Positions 22,520 to 30,970 of a stretch of DNA of 36,228 nt are shown in pieces; the stretch's first letter is position 1; every line of letters begins with the position of its first letter. The stretch comes from Elusimicrobiota bacterium (GTDB lineage: Bacteria; Elusimicrobiota; Elusimicrobia; 2-02-FULL-39-32), in assembly GCA_021730935.1 (NCBI GenBank), contig JAKFYJ010000084.1:1-36228 (forward strand), given 5' to 3'. The notes beneath the pieces were generated by a model that had not been told where the DNA came from, searched no databases, and worked only from the letters and a program-made list of their open reading frames with translations. The position numbers and the translations under genes were made by a program.

Positions 22520-24475
22520 TTATTGGAACTTGACTCCCACTCCCGCCAGGGCCTGAAGCCGGGGCGCGCTGAATCCCAAGACTTCCTCATATTTAACATT
22601 GAAGAGGTTCTCCACCTTCGCGAAAACCCGGACCTCAGGAGCGCCTTTCCAGACCACCACGGAGCCCGCTATGTCCGTCTTGGCATAGGGCTGAAGGTTG
22701 ACGCGCCTTTCGGGAACCGTAGAGAAATCCCGGTCGATACTTTCCCCTTGCATCGTGGTGTTCCAGTTGAAGTTGAAGCGAGAGTGCTCGATATTAAGCG
22801 TAATGGCTCCCCGATGCTTTGGCCGTCTTAAAAGCTCCTGTCCAGGAGTAAACAACGTCCCGCCCACGGTGCCGTCTTCAAGGGCCTTGGTTTCAAGATA
22901 GGTGTGGGACAAGTAAAGGCTCAAGTCATAGCTCTGAACTTTTTGGGACACTTTGATCACGGTTTCGATACCCGAGGACTCCGCCTTTAGGATGTTCCGA
23001 AAAGGCAGGGTTGTATTGATGAAGGAGATCAGGTCCTTGTATTCATTATGGAAATAAGTGAAGTTGATCTCCACTTTATCATCCATAAGATACTGATCGA
23101 ACCCTGTTTCCCAGCTTTTGATCCTTTCCGGGCGCAGGTTGGGGCTGGGCAGGGTCGTGGCTCCGCCGAAGCTCTGCGTGAAAGTGGGCTCCGTGATGCC
23201 CTGGGCATAGGAAGCCCGCAATTTGGTCTGCGTGGGAGGGATCATGAAGCCGCCGGTCACTCTTGGGTTGGCTTCCGTCCCATAAACCTCGTTCTGTTCC
23301 ATGCGGACGCCAGGGGTGAGGAAGACCATGTCTTTCCAGTTCCACTGGCCCTGGAAAAAATAAGCGTGGTTCATGCGGGACTGATCGATGGCTGTGCTGG
23401 TGGTCGAAGTGGTGATTCTCCTTGAGGTCTGCTCAAAAAGTTCCCTTTCCATGGCGATGCCCGCCGTAAAAATGGTGTTTACTTCCATGACCACAGGTAG
23501 TTTGAAGTTCCAGGAATAATCGATGGACTGACGGCCTTCAGCGCTATGGCTTTGAGAATCCGCCGTGTCCACCACGGGATTGCGGGGATCCGTTGAGAAG
23601 CGCTCTTCGTTTAAGAGGCCCAGCTGGAGCTTATGGTCCCACCAGGAAGTGAGGGAGGAATCCACGCCAGAGCTCAGAATAGTTTTTCTGCGCCGGGTGA
23701 AGTTTTGAGGGTCCAAAATATCGAAGCGGTCTCCGGCGCTGGCGGTCGGGATTTGGTAGAGCCCGTCCAGATAGCGCACGGAAGCGTTTAAGTTGATCTT
23801 GTCGTAAAGCTTCTGGTCCAATCTGGTGGAAAAAGAATTCTGGTTGAAGCGGTTGTTCACGTTGAGAACGCCGTCGGTATCCACGCGGCTGGCGCCCACG
23901 GAAAATCCGCCGTTTCCAGCGCCTCCGGAAACGTTTATCTTTTCCTCAAATGTGTTATTGTTGCCTCCCGCCGCGGTTATATCCGTGACGACGGGGCCTT
24001 TCCCTTTTTTGGTGATGATGTTGATCACCGCGGACATGGCGTCGGACCCATAGAGAGAGCCCTGCGGGCCCTTCAAAAGCTCGATCCGGTCGATGTTGTC
24101 CAGCGGGAATTGGCTGAAATCGAAACCACCGCCGGCCGCGTTCACGCGCACTCCATCCACGAGCACCAAGTTGTGGTTGGAGGAGCCGCCGCGAATGAAG
24201 ATGCTGGTAGAGGAGCCGCGGGACCCTGTCTGCGGGATGCTGACGCCGGGAATGTTCTTCATGATCTCGGATATCTCCGTGACCTGCTGCTGGGCGATCT
24301 CCTTGTTTTCTATGGTATTGACCGTCTGCGTCACCTGCTTTTTGGACAAGTCCGTCTTCGTCGCTGAGATCACCACCGTATCCAAACGGGTCGTCTCTTC
24401 CGCTTTCCCGATATGAGCTTGATTTCCAATCATTAGCAATGACACCACAACGACAGTTTTTTTTAGTTTTAACAT
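22520..24475 (-). CDS. btuB: TonB-dependent corrinoid receptor BtuB
   Basis: The 651-residue protein starts with a signal peptide (KKTVVVVSLLMIGNQAHIGKA). A TonB box-like DTVVISAT sits around residue 32. The plug domain has GSRGSSTSIFIRGGSSNHNLVLVDGVRVN and LLKGPQGSLYGSDAMSAVINIITKKG. A 22-strand barrel rich in alternating aromatic strands follows, to VKFQ at the C-terminus (Gln rather than Phe is last). It imports cobamides across the outer membrane. An AGGGAG ribosome site at 24482-24487 precedes the ATG. The gene lies directly behind a cobalamin riboswitch, which makes the substrate assignment firm. Confidence 0.94.
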   Translation of the reverse strand: MLKLKKTVVVVSLLMIGNQAHIGKAEETTRLDTVVISATKTDLSKKQVTQTVNTIENKEIAQQQVTEISEIMKNIPGVSIPQTGSRGSSTSIFIRGGSSNHNLVLVDGVRVNAAGGGFDFSQFPLDNIDRIELLKGPQGSLYGSDAMSAVINIITKKGKGPVVTDITAAGGNNNTFEEKINVSGGAGNGGFSVGASRVDTDGVLNVNNRFNQNSFSTRLDQKLYDKINLNASVRYLDGLYQIPTASAGDRFDILDPQNFTRRRKTILSSGVDSSLTSWWDHKLQLGLLNEERFSTDPRNPVVDTADSQSHSAEGRQSIDYSWNFKLPVVMEVNTIFTAGIAMERELFEQTSRRITTSTTSTAIDQSRMNHAYFFQGQWNWKDMVFLTPGVRMEQNEVYGTEANPRVTGGFMIPPTQTKLRASYAQGITEPTFTQSFGGATTLPSPNLRPERIKSWETGFDQYLMDDKVEINFTYFHNEYKDLISFINTTLPFRNILKAESSGIETVIKVSQKVQSYDLSLYLSHTYLETKALEDGTVGGTLFTPGQELLRRPKHRGAITLNIEHSRFNFNWNTTMQGESIDRDFSTVPERRVNLQPYAKTDIAGSVVVWKGAPEVRVFAKVENLFNVKYEEVLGFSAPRLQALAGVGVKFQ

Positions 24476-24497
24476 TTTTGTCTCCCTTGCGAAGATT

Positions 24498-24523
24498 GGC
24501 GGTCTGGAGTCCTAACGACCGCC
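24498..24523 (-). promoter_or_regulatory. Hairpin between riboswitch and btuB, possible expression-platform stem
   Basis: On the transcript GGCGGUC and GACCGCC (7 perfect pairs) enclose the 12-base loop GUUAGGACUCCA. The hairpin is 7 bases past the conserved B12 box and 10 bases before the btuB ribosome site. CUCCA of the loop is complementary to UGGAG (24590-24586) in a hairpin loop of the aptamer. This is the location where cobalamin riboswitches make their loop-loop contact. No U tract follows, so control of translation is more likely than termination. Confidence 0.5.
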
Positions 24524-24524
24524 A

Positions 24525-24680
24525 TAAAGATAACCAGGTTTCCTGTCTCACGGGTCCGTCTACTTGCGGAGTCTTCCCCAGTTGTCTCCAACAAATGAGT
24601 GACTTAATTTTCCGCTTTCGTCGCCGATTACAGTTGCGGGGCAGAGCTCGATTTACACGAGGCTTTCCCTGCGTTATCTC
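24525..24680 (-). promoter_or_regulatory. Cobalamin riboswitch upstream of btuB
   Basis: Reading the minus strand, the conserved cobalamin aptamer blocks appear in order. They are GGGAAAGC, GTGTAAATCGAG, GCCCCGCAACTGTAA, GTCACT, ACTGGGGAAG, and the 3' B12-box region GACCCGTGAGACAGGAAACC (24554-24535). It occupies the 222-base gap between the cobB/cbiA stop and btuB, the only large gap in the 30-kb operon. It should turn down btuB and the following 23 genes when adenosylcobalamin or a related cobamide is plentiful. I see no convincing promoter of its own, so it may act inside a longer transcript. Confidence 0.93.
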
Positions 24681-24697
24681 AATGAATTTTTTGAAAT

Positions 24698-26107
24698 TTA
24701 TGCCTTTGCGGCCACCTTCTTTGGGGCATTTCGGTATCGATTTGCAGCATCCACAAAAGATACGGCCCATTTTGGATTCGTGAGAAAATTTAAATGCAGA
24801 TACGAAGCCAAAAGGGAACCTCTGGAATATCCTTCCATCTGTTTTTTTGAACTTTTCCGGTCCTCAAGTTCATAAGAGTTTGTCTCCGGAGTATCTTGCT
24901 CCAATAATCTTTGTGAGTAATGAAATTCATGGCCGCGGACCAGGCTTTTTTTCTCTCCTAAAATGGTGTTGCCTATCATTTGACCTTCTTTATAGCCAAA
25001 GTTCTGAAGCCTCTCGGTCATCTTGATTTTGCCTGGAACCGCTCCCACCATTGCAAAGGAGCTTCCGTCCTGCTTTTCAATGGATTCCGACAAATACATG
25101 AGGCCGCCGCATTCCGCATATACGGGCATCCCGTCTACAATGCATGTCCGGATTTGGTCTTTAAGAATGTGATTCTCTTCTAATTTGGTGGCATAAATCT
25201 CCGGGAATCCTCCTCCGAAATAGAGGGCGCTTAAATCTTCCGGAAGCCTTTCATCGATCAGAGGACTGAATGGAACAAGTGTCACGCTCATTTCTTGCAA
25301 CAAATCCAAGTTGGACTGATAATAAAAACTAAAGGCACGGTCCAAAGCAATTCCAATGCGCATGGGCTTGTACGCCTCAGCCTTCGACAAATGGGGTTCC
25401 GGAGCGGGTTCAAGGAGAAGCGCATCCTTTGCAATCTTCAATATTTCTTGCATGTCGATGCCGTTAGAGGTATCCGCTAACGCATCCAAGCAATCTTTAA
25501 GCTCCACATTTTCAGAAGCTGTGGTGAGACCCAAATGACGCTCCGGGATTTGTATTTTTTTATCCCTGAGGATCGCGCCTAAAACGGGAATCCCGGTATA
25601 ATGCTCAATGGATTCTTTCAAGAGATCCGAATGCCTTTGGCTTCCAACCTTATTTAATATGACGCCTTTGATCTGAATTTCCGGATCAAAGGTTTGATAT
25701 CCCTTAACCATTGCCGCAATGGAACGGGCAATACTCTTGGCGTCAACCACGAGGATCACAGGCGCCTTTAGCATCTTGGCTATTTGGGCGGTGCTTCCCG
25801 TATCTTCCTTGCTTCCGAACCCGTCGTAAAGCCCCATGACGCCTTCGATAATGGAGATGTCCGCCGTCTCCGATTTGGTTTGGAAAAGCCAGGCAAGAGT
25901 TTCCTTTTCAAGCAGCCAGGAGTCCAAGTTGTACGATGGATATCCCGTTGCCACGGCGTGGTAACTAGGGTCAATGTAGTCAGGCCCCACTTTGAAAGCC
26001 TGCACGCGGTGGCCGGAAGCTTTCAAGCCTGCCATGAGGCTTAAGGAAATTGAGGTTTTTCCAACCCCACTTTGCGTTCCGGCAATGATCACTCTGGGAC
26101 GATTCAT
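24698..26107 (-). CDS. cbiA: Cobyrinate a,c-diamide synthase CbiA/CobB
   Basis: This ATP- and glutamine-dependent enzyme amidates the a and c acetate side chains of cobyrinate. The N-terminal P-loop domain begins IAGTQSGVGKTSISLSLMAGL and has KVGPDYIDPSYH. The C-terminal class I glutamine amidotransferase half has YAECGGLMYLSE with the catalytic Cys and ASYLHLNF with the His. At 469 aa it is full length. A basic KKVAAKA tail ends 20 bases before the riboswitch core. It overlaps cbiB by 4 bases. Confidence 0.95.
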   Translation of the reverse strand: MNRPRVIIAGTQSGVGKTSISLSLMAGLKASGHRVQAFKVGPDYIDPSYHAVATGYPSYNLDSWLLEKETLAWLFQTKSETADISIIEGVMGLYDGFGSKEDTGSTAQIAKMLKAPVILVVDAKSIARSIAAMVKGYQTFDPEIQIKGVILNKVGSQRHSDLLKESIEHYTGIPVLGAILRDKKIQIPERHLGLTTASENVELKDCLDALADTSNGIDMQEILKIAKDALLLEPAPEPHLSKAEAYKPMRIGIALDRAFSFYYQSNLDLLQEMSVTLVPFSPLIDERLPEDLSALYFGGGFPEIYATKLEENHILKDQIRTCIVDGMPVYAECGGLMYLSESIEKQDGSSFAMVGAVPGKIKMTERLQNFGYKEGQMIGNTILGEKKSLVRGHEFHYSQRLLEQDTPETNSYELEDRKSSKKQMEGYSRGSLLASYLHLNFLTNPKWAVSFVDAANRYRNAPKKVAAKA

Positions 26108-27063
26108 AAGTAGTATTTCTCAACGGCAAGCCGCGCCAGGGTGGCCGCAAGAAAAAATAGAAATGAAGCGGCGTACATGAGCCGGATAGATTCTTGGATT
26201 GTTTTAGGCGATAAAGCCCTCTCGGATTGTCCCAAATAGGGCGTAGGCGAGGGCTGGCCTTTATAAAAATTTATTCCACCCAACCTCACTTGCAAAGCGC
26301 CCGCCATGGCTGCCTCGGGAATTCCTGAATTTTGCACAGGGCTATTGGCTCCATCTTTCCAAGCGGTACGAAAGGACTTTTTGCCTGAGAAACCGGACAA
26401 GGCCGCCGCGAGAGGAAACAGGAATCCCGTGATTCTTGCAGGGACCCAGTTTGCCGCGGTATCAATATAAGCCGCGAGTTTGCCAAAACGGATGTAGCGG
26501 TCATTTCTGTGTCCGATCATTGAATCGAGGGTATTGATGGTTTTGTACGCCATCGCTAAGGGCGCTCCGCCAATGATCGCGAAAAACAATGGCGAAACGA
26601 TCCCGTCCACCGTGTTTTCCGCCACAGTTTCAACCGTTGCCCTGCTTATTTCCTTAGGATCGAGCTGGTCTGTGTCCCGTCCCACCACCCAGGAAAGCTT
26701 CTTGCGGGCAAGCTCTAAATCGCCTTCTTCTAAAGCGGTCCTGACCCAGTTGCATTCAACGGCCAGGTCTTTCGTTGAAAGGCAGCAATACAGTAGAATG
26801 ATTTCAACAACGCGAGCCAGGATGATGGAATAGCTTGAGATGAATCTTAAGATGTAATAAGTCGATGCGAAAGAGAACAAAATTAAACCAATGGTCAGGA
26901 TAGCGCCCGCTAAAAGTTCTTTCGAAATCCATTTTCTGCACTGTGACTCGCCCTTATCGATCAAAAAGCCAATCAACCGAACCGGATGAGGGAACCATTG
27001 CGGGTCGCCAAGCAGGAGGTCTAAAATATATGCGATCGTTAAGTTGGGAATGAGAGCGGTCAT
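26104..27063 (-). CDS. cbiB: Adenosylcobinamide-phosphate synthase CbiB
   Basis: An integral membrane protein of 319 aa that joins aminopropanol phosphate (or aminopropanol) to adenosylcobyrate. Family motifs are YILDLLLGDPQWFPHPVRLIG, SKELLAGAILTIGL, VGRDTDQLDPKEISRATVETVAENTVDGIVSPLFFA, and NTLDSMIGHRNDRY. About five membrane helices are visible. It overlaps cobQ and cbiA by 4 bases each. The gene is called cobD in the aerobic nomenclature. Its linker substrate is made by the CobD decarboxylase two genes upstream. Confidence 0.95.
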   Translation of the reverse strand: MTALIPNLTIAYILDLLLGDPQWFPHPVRLIGFLIDKGESQCRKWISKELLAGAILTIGLILFSFASTYYILRFISSYSIILARVVEIILLYCCLSTKDLAVECNWVRTALEEGDLELARKKLSWVVGRDTDQLDPKEISRATVETVAENTVDGIVSPLFFAIIGGAPLAMAYKTINTLDSMIGHRNDRYIRFGKLAAYIDTAANWVPARITGFLFPLAAALSGFSGKKSFRTAWKDGANSPVQNSGIPEAAMAGALQVRLGGINFYKGQPSPTPYLGQSERALSPKTIQESIRLMYAASFLFFLAATLARLAVEKYYL

Positions 27064-28580
27064 CGTATTCCAAGAACCTGGTTTAAAAATTTCATATCGA
27101 CATTATCTTCGACAAGTTTTGCTAAGCGGTCGTAAGGGTCCGCGGCTTCGTCCTCTGATGCTCTCTTTGCGTTTCCAATCGGATTGAGGCTAGCAATCTT
27201 ACGGATCTTGTCCAGAAAATATCTTCGGAAAGGAGCGAGGTCAAAAACTCCGTGGATGTATGTGCCCATGACGAAAGGCTCTCCATTGGTCGACGTCGAA
27301 ACCATTCCGTCAAAATCTTCGATTGCCATGCCGTGCCTTTCAGTGATTTTAAAGAGTGGCGAGTGCCCATTGCGGCCTTGCGTACAGCCCATATGAATTT
27401 CATAGCCTTCAATCTCCGTTTGGCTTTCCACATGGATCGCTTTGACCTGCGCCGCTGTTTTCTCTCTTCTAAACACCGTAACTGTTGGCAGAAATCCCAA
27501 TCCCTCGCAAGAACTTTTGTTCGCTTCAACATGCTGAGGGTCCAGGATCCTTTCACCCAGCATCTGATAGCCGCCGCAGATTCCGACAAGAGGGACTCCG
27601 GCTTTGACGCATCGTTTAATATAATCGACAAATCCTGAACTCCAGAGCGCTTTCAAATCCGCGATCGTGCTTTTGGATCCGGGAATAATGAGAAGGTCCG
27701 GCAGGACATGGCGGTTTGGCTTTTCGATGTACTGAAGCAGGACGTCATTCTCTTTGCTCAAGGCTTCAAAGTCCGTAAAATTAGAAATCCGTGGGAGACG
27801 GATCACATGGATCAACAGCTTTTTGCCGTCCGCCCGTTGCGAGGAGTGGGAGTCTTGAAGGACAACAGAATCTTCCTCTGAGATGCCATGATTTGAAAGG
27901 TATGGAATCACCCCCAAAATCTTTCGTTTAGTTTTTTTCTCAATCCAGTCCAGGCCGGGATCCAGTATTTTTTTATCCCCTCTGAACTTATTAATCAGAA
28001 ATGCTTTCACCAGCTTCTTTTCTTGCGCGTCTAAAAGCTCAAAGGTTCCGATCAACTGCGCAAAGACTCCGCCCTTATCAATGTCGCCTACGAGAATGAC
28101 GGGCGAGGAGACCATTTTGGCGACCGACATGTTGACGATGTCGTGCTTCTTTAAGTTAATTTCCGCAGGGCTTCCGGCGCCTTCGATCACCACGTAATCG
28201 TAAGAAGCCATAAGAGACCTTAAGGACTTTTCGACGACCGGGATCAAGGATTTCTTATATTTCTGATATTCCATAGCGGCCATGATTCCCGTAGGCTTTC
28301 CCATGACGACGATCTGCGATTTTCTATCCGTGGTGGGCTTTAGCAGGACAGGGTTCATGAGGACCGAGGGCTTAATCCCGGCGGCTTCTGCCTGCACGGC
28401 TTGCGCGCGGCCGATTTCCCCGCCGTCCAGGGTGACGTAGGAATTGTTGGCCATGTTTTGGGCTTTGAAGGGAGCCACTTTGAATCCCTTATTTTTAAGC
28501 ATCCGGCAGAGGGCTGAGACTAAAACACTTTTGCCGACATTGGACGCGGTACCCTGGACCATAATCGTTTTAGCCGGCAT
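27060..28580 (-). CDS. cobQ: Cobyric acid synthase CobQ/CbiP
   Basis: This enzyme amidates the b, d, e and g side chains of adenosylcobyrinate diamide. The synthetase half has VQGTASNVGKSVLVSALCR and APFKAQNMANNSYVT. The amidotransferase half has LVGICGGYQMLGERILDP with the nucleophilic Cys and MGTYIHGVFD with the His. At 506 aa it is full length. It overlaps cobD by 11 bases and cbiB by 4. Nothing unusual is seen. Confidence 0.96.
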   Translation of the reverse strand: MPAKTIMVQGTASNVGKSVLVSALCRMLKNKGFKVAPFKAQNMANNSYVTLDGGEIGRAQAVQAEAAGIKPSVLMNPVLLKPTTDRKSQIVVMGKPTGIMAAMEYQKYKKSLIPVVEKSLRSLMASYDYVVIEGAGSPAEINLKKHDIVNMSVAKMVSSPVILVGDIDKGGVFAQLIGTFELLDAQEKKLVKAFLINKFRGDKKILDPGLDWIEKKTKRKILGVIPYLSNHGISEEDSVVLQDSHSSQRADGKKLLIHVIRLPRISNFTDFEALSKENDVLLQYIEKPNRHVLPDLLIIPGSKSTIADLKALWSSGFVDYIKRCVKAGVPLVGICGGYQMLGERILDPQHVEANKSSCEGLGFLPTVTVFRREKTAAQVKAIHVESQTEIEGYEIHMGCTQGRNGHSPLFKITERHGMAIEDFDGMVSTSTNGEPFVMGTYIHGVFDLAPFRRYFLDKIRKIASLNPIGNAKRASEDEAADPYDRLAKLVEDNVDMKFLNQVLGIR

Positions 28581-29673
28581 GGAACAATTGCTCCTTAAGC
28601 GCTTGAACTAAAATCTTGTTTTCTTCCGGCTTCCGCACAGCCACTCTTATAAATTTGCCCTTCTCCAGGCCTGCAAAATCGTTGCAGGAACGGACCAAAA
28701 TGCCTTTCTTCGCCAATGCAGAGGCGAGTGAGACCGCGTCCATGCCCGCCGCAAGCATTTTGATCAGGACGAAATTTGCAGCGCTGTCAAACGCTTTTAA
28801 ATGGGGCAGTGCCCGTAGGTTCCCAATTAAATCGTTGCGGTGAGATTCAAGCATAATGCGGGAATGATTTATAAATTGCGCAAACGAAAACATTTCCTCG
28901 CCGAACCTCTGCGCAAGAATATTGACTCGCCAGGTTGGCATTAATCTCTCAAGCTTTTTTGCTGTCTCAATTTGGGAGACGGCGTAACCGAGCCTAAGCC
29001 CGGGGATCGAAAAAATCTTGGTCATAGACCGGAGGATAATAACACCCGGCGTTTCAACCGCAAATGGAGCAAGGGAAAGCGATTCAGGTCCTGCAAAGGG
29101 AAGAAAGGATTCGTCAATCACAAAAAGAGTATTTGGGGATCGAGACAATGACTGCTTGATCCATTTTTGCAAAGATGCGGCATCCTCCATTGTTCCAGTC
29201 GGGTTGTTCGGATTGCCCACAAAAACCAAGTTTATCCGGTTGTCAGACCCTATTTTTACATTCTTGAAAACATGGCGAAATCCATCTTTCCCTTTGGCAA
29301 ATTCATATTGCGTATCTCCATCGGCGGACTGGACCGCAATTGAATATTCCGTGAAAGTGGGGCCCAACACCAAAGCCTTAGGAGCGTGAAAAAGTCTTGC
29401 GATCCAATAAATGAGCTCTGATGCCCCGTTTGCCACGGTGATATTTTTGGTTTGAACATTGTGCCAGCGCGCTAGAACCGCCCTTAAATGAGTCGAATGC
29501 GGGTCGGGATAGCGAGCAATATCTTGCCAACGCTGAGACAAAAGGTCTCTTGTGCCCGGAGGAGGCCCATAAGGATTTATGTTGGCGCTGAAATCCAGGA
29601 CGTCACCCACCTGAAAACCATATTGAGGTGCTAAGAGCTCGACGTTTCCACCATGCATATTTAAAAGTTCCAT
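28570..29673 (-). CDS. cobD: L-threonine-O-3-phosphate decarboxylase CobD
   Basis: A PLP enzyme of the aspartate-aminotransferase fold that decarboxylates phospho-threonine to (R)-1-amino-2-propanol phosphate, the linker of cobamides. The start MHGGNVELLAPQYG is typical of CobD. NPNNPTG is at residues 154-160, and the PLP Lys219 is in RSMTKIFSIPGLRLGY. Some CobD proteins also take phospho-serine and then give norcobamides. Its substrate requires an amino-acid kinase. Neither PduX nor BluE is seen in this window, which makes the SerK-like domain of the SUMT fusion interesting. It overlaps cobS by 13 bases and cobQ by 11. Confidence 0.93.
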   Translation of the reverse strand: MELLNMHGGNVELLAPQYGFQVGDVLDFSANINPYGPPPGTRDLLSQRWQDIARYPDPHSTHLRAVLARWHNVQTKNITVANGASELIYWIARLFHAPKALVLGPTFTEYSIAVQSADGDTQYEFAKGKDGFRHVFKNVKIGSDNRINLVFVGNPNNPTGTMEDAASLQKWIKQSLSRSPNTLFVIDESFLPFAGPESLSLAPFAVETPGVIILRSMTKIFSIPGLRLGYAVSQIETAKKLERLMPTWRVNILAQRFGEEMFSFAQFINHSRIMLESHRNDLIGNLRALPHLKAFDSAANFVLIKMLAAGMDAVSLASALAKKGILVRSCNDFAGLEKGKFIRVAVRKPEENKILVQALKEQLFHAG

Positions 29674-30440
29674 ACGGTTTTACCTAAAGGGAATGCCAGG
29701 TTCAAAATAAATAATGAGCAAACCTCGGAAATTTCGTTTAAGCCCCCTAATACGTCGCCGGTAATGCCGCCGATTTTACTTTTGACCCACCGCATGAAAA
29801 CAAGGGCGACAGCTAGCGTAGCCATGGAGAGCAAAATTCCAGCAGGTCCTAAAATGGCAAACGAGATGATGGCTATAAGGAACGAAGAAATTATGATCTC
29901 CCGCCGTCCCACATTTTCCACAAACGGCTTAGCTGTTCCGCCTTCCGCTCGGGCATAAGGATATATACCGGCCGCCACTGACATAACCCAACGGCTAATG
30001 GCTGGAATGACCAGGATGGCTTCCGCAAGCAACCCTTTCGGAAACAGGGAATAGAAAAACGACAGTTTGAGGATCAGTAAACAAAAAATTCCCAGAACCG
30101 CCATCGTTCCGATATGGCTGTCTTTCATGATGGTTAAAATTCCTTGCTTGTCTTTGCCTGCATAAAATCCGTCGCACATGTCTGCGAAACCGTCCAGGTG
30201 CAGTCCGCCAGTGAGAACCAGGTTTCCGACAAAGGCGATGACCATGCCGACGATGGGCATGAAGACATATGACGCAAGGCGATATAGTCCCAAAGTTGCA
30301 AGACCGATGAGCAGGCCCACTATAGGATAAAAAAGCATGGAGCGGCCGAGATCTTTCTCATCCCTCACATAGTTTCCCCTAATAGGAATGATCGTGAGAA
30401 ACTGTATCGCGCAGATAAATTGTCTGAGGAGAGAATTCAT
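29661..30440 (-). CDS. cobS: Adenosylcobinamide-GDP ribazoletransferase CobS
   Basis: An inner-membrane enzyme that joins adenosylcobinamide-GDP with alpha-ribazole (phosphate). ATG 30440 is chosen because it forms an ATGA overlap with the upstream stop and gives the normal start MNSLLRQFICAIQFLTIIPI; the frame is open further but reads through sirC. GRSMLFYPIVGLLIGL and GGLHLDGFADMCDGFYAGKD (metal-binding Asp cluster) are diagnostic, as is MKDSHIGTMAVLG. Six to seven membrane helices are visible in 259 aa. Confidence 0.94.
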   Translation of the reverse strand: MNSLLRQFICAIQFLTIIPIRGNYVRDEKDLGRSMLFYPIVGLLIGLATLGLYRLASYVFMPIVGMVIAFVGNLVLTGGLHLDGFADMCDGFYAGKDKQGILTIMKDSHIGTMAVLGIFCLLILKLSFFYSLFPKGLLAEAILVIPAISRWVMSVAAGIYPYARAEGGTAKPFVENVGRREIIISSFLIAIISFAILGPAGILLSMATLAVALVFMRWVKSKIGGITGDVLGGLNEISEVCSLFILNLAFPLGKTVWNF

Positions 30441-30970
30441 ATTTTTCCTAGCAATCTTTCGATTTTCTTTCTTAAAAACTTTGCCATCGCTGGACTGGCG
30501 CCACCGGTGGAGACGGCGCAAATCACATCGCCGCGCTTGGCGATCGCGGGAACAATGAAATCGCATAGAGAAGGGTCATCAGCCACATTGACCCAAATTC
30601 TTTTTTCCTTACATTTCATGCTTATTTGCATATTCAATTTTCGATCATTCGTGGCGCAAAAGACCATGTTCCTGCCATTTAAGTCTTTATCCCTGAATTC
30701 CCGTTTCTCAAGCGTTACTTTCCCCTGCGCGGCCATTGCCCTGATTTCAAGATGAGCAACCGCCGCCACAACAGAAACTTTTGCTCCGCACTTCATCAAT
30801 GTAGAAAGTTTCTGAATTGCCACTTTCCCGCCTCCAACGATCAGCGGATTATGATGAGCCAGGTTGAGAAAAACTGGAAAATAGGTTTTTGAAATAACTC
30901 GCCTAAACCCTGCCGGTGGCCGGTTCTTTTTTGCCGGATACGCTGGCTTCCTCGAATGTCGCCATCTCAT
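30437..30970 (-). CDS. sirC: Precorrin-2 dehydrogenase SirC (siroheme synthase N-terminal type)
   Basis: The NAD-dependent enzyme oxidises precorrin-2 to sirohydrochlorin, the substrate of CbiX. YFPVFLNLAHHNPLIVGGGKVAIQKLSTLMKCGAKVSVV is split over the Rossmann start (VGGGKVA). WVNVADDPSLCDFIVPAI and ICAVSTGGASPAMAKFLR follow in family order. The 5' end is odd: homologues begin just before YFPVF, but the only ATG upstream (30970) lies 68 bases inside cobT. The residues at the expected start read ATT (30895) behind a weak GGCGAG. The extra 25 residues are Arg/Lys/Pro-rich and probably not native. The C-terminal dimerisation part is short, as in single-function SirC proteins. Confidence 0.88.
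   Translation of the reverse strand: MRWRHSRKPAYPAKKNRPPAGFRRVISKTYFPVFLNLAHHNPLIVGGGKVAIQKLSTLMKCGAKVSVVAAVAHLEIRAMAAQGKVTLEKREFRDKDLNGRNMVFCATNDRKLNMQISMKCKEKRIWVNVADDPSLCDFIVPAIAKRGDVICAVSTGGASPAMAKFLRKKIERLLGKI

Noticed and set aside
23955-24770. 271-codon minus-strand open frame over the start of btuB
   Set aside because: It crosses the riboswitch and the btuB signal peptide region in another frame; the btuB frame has all receptor motifs.
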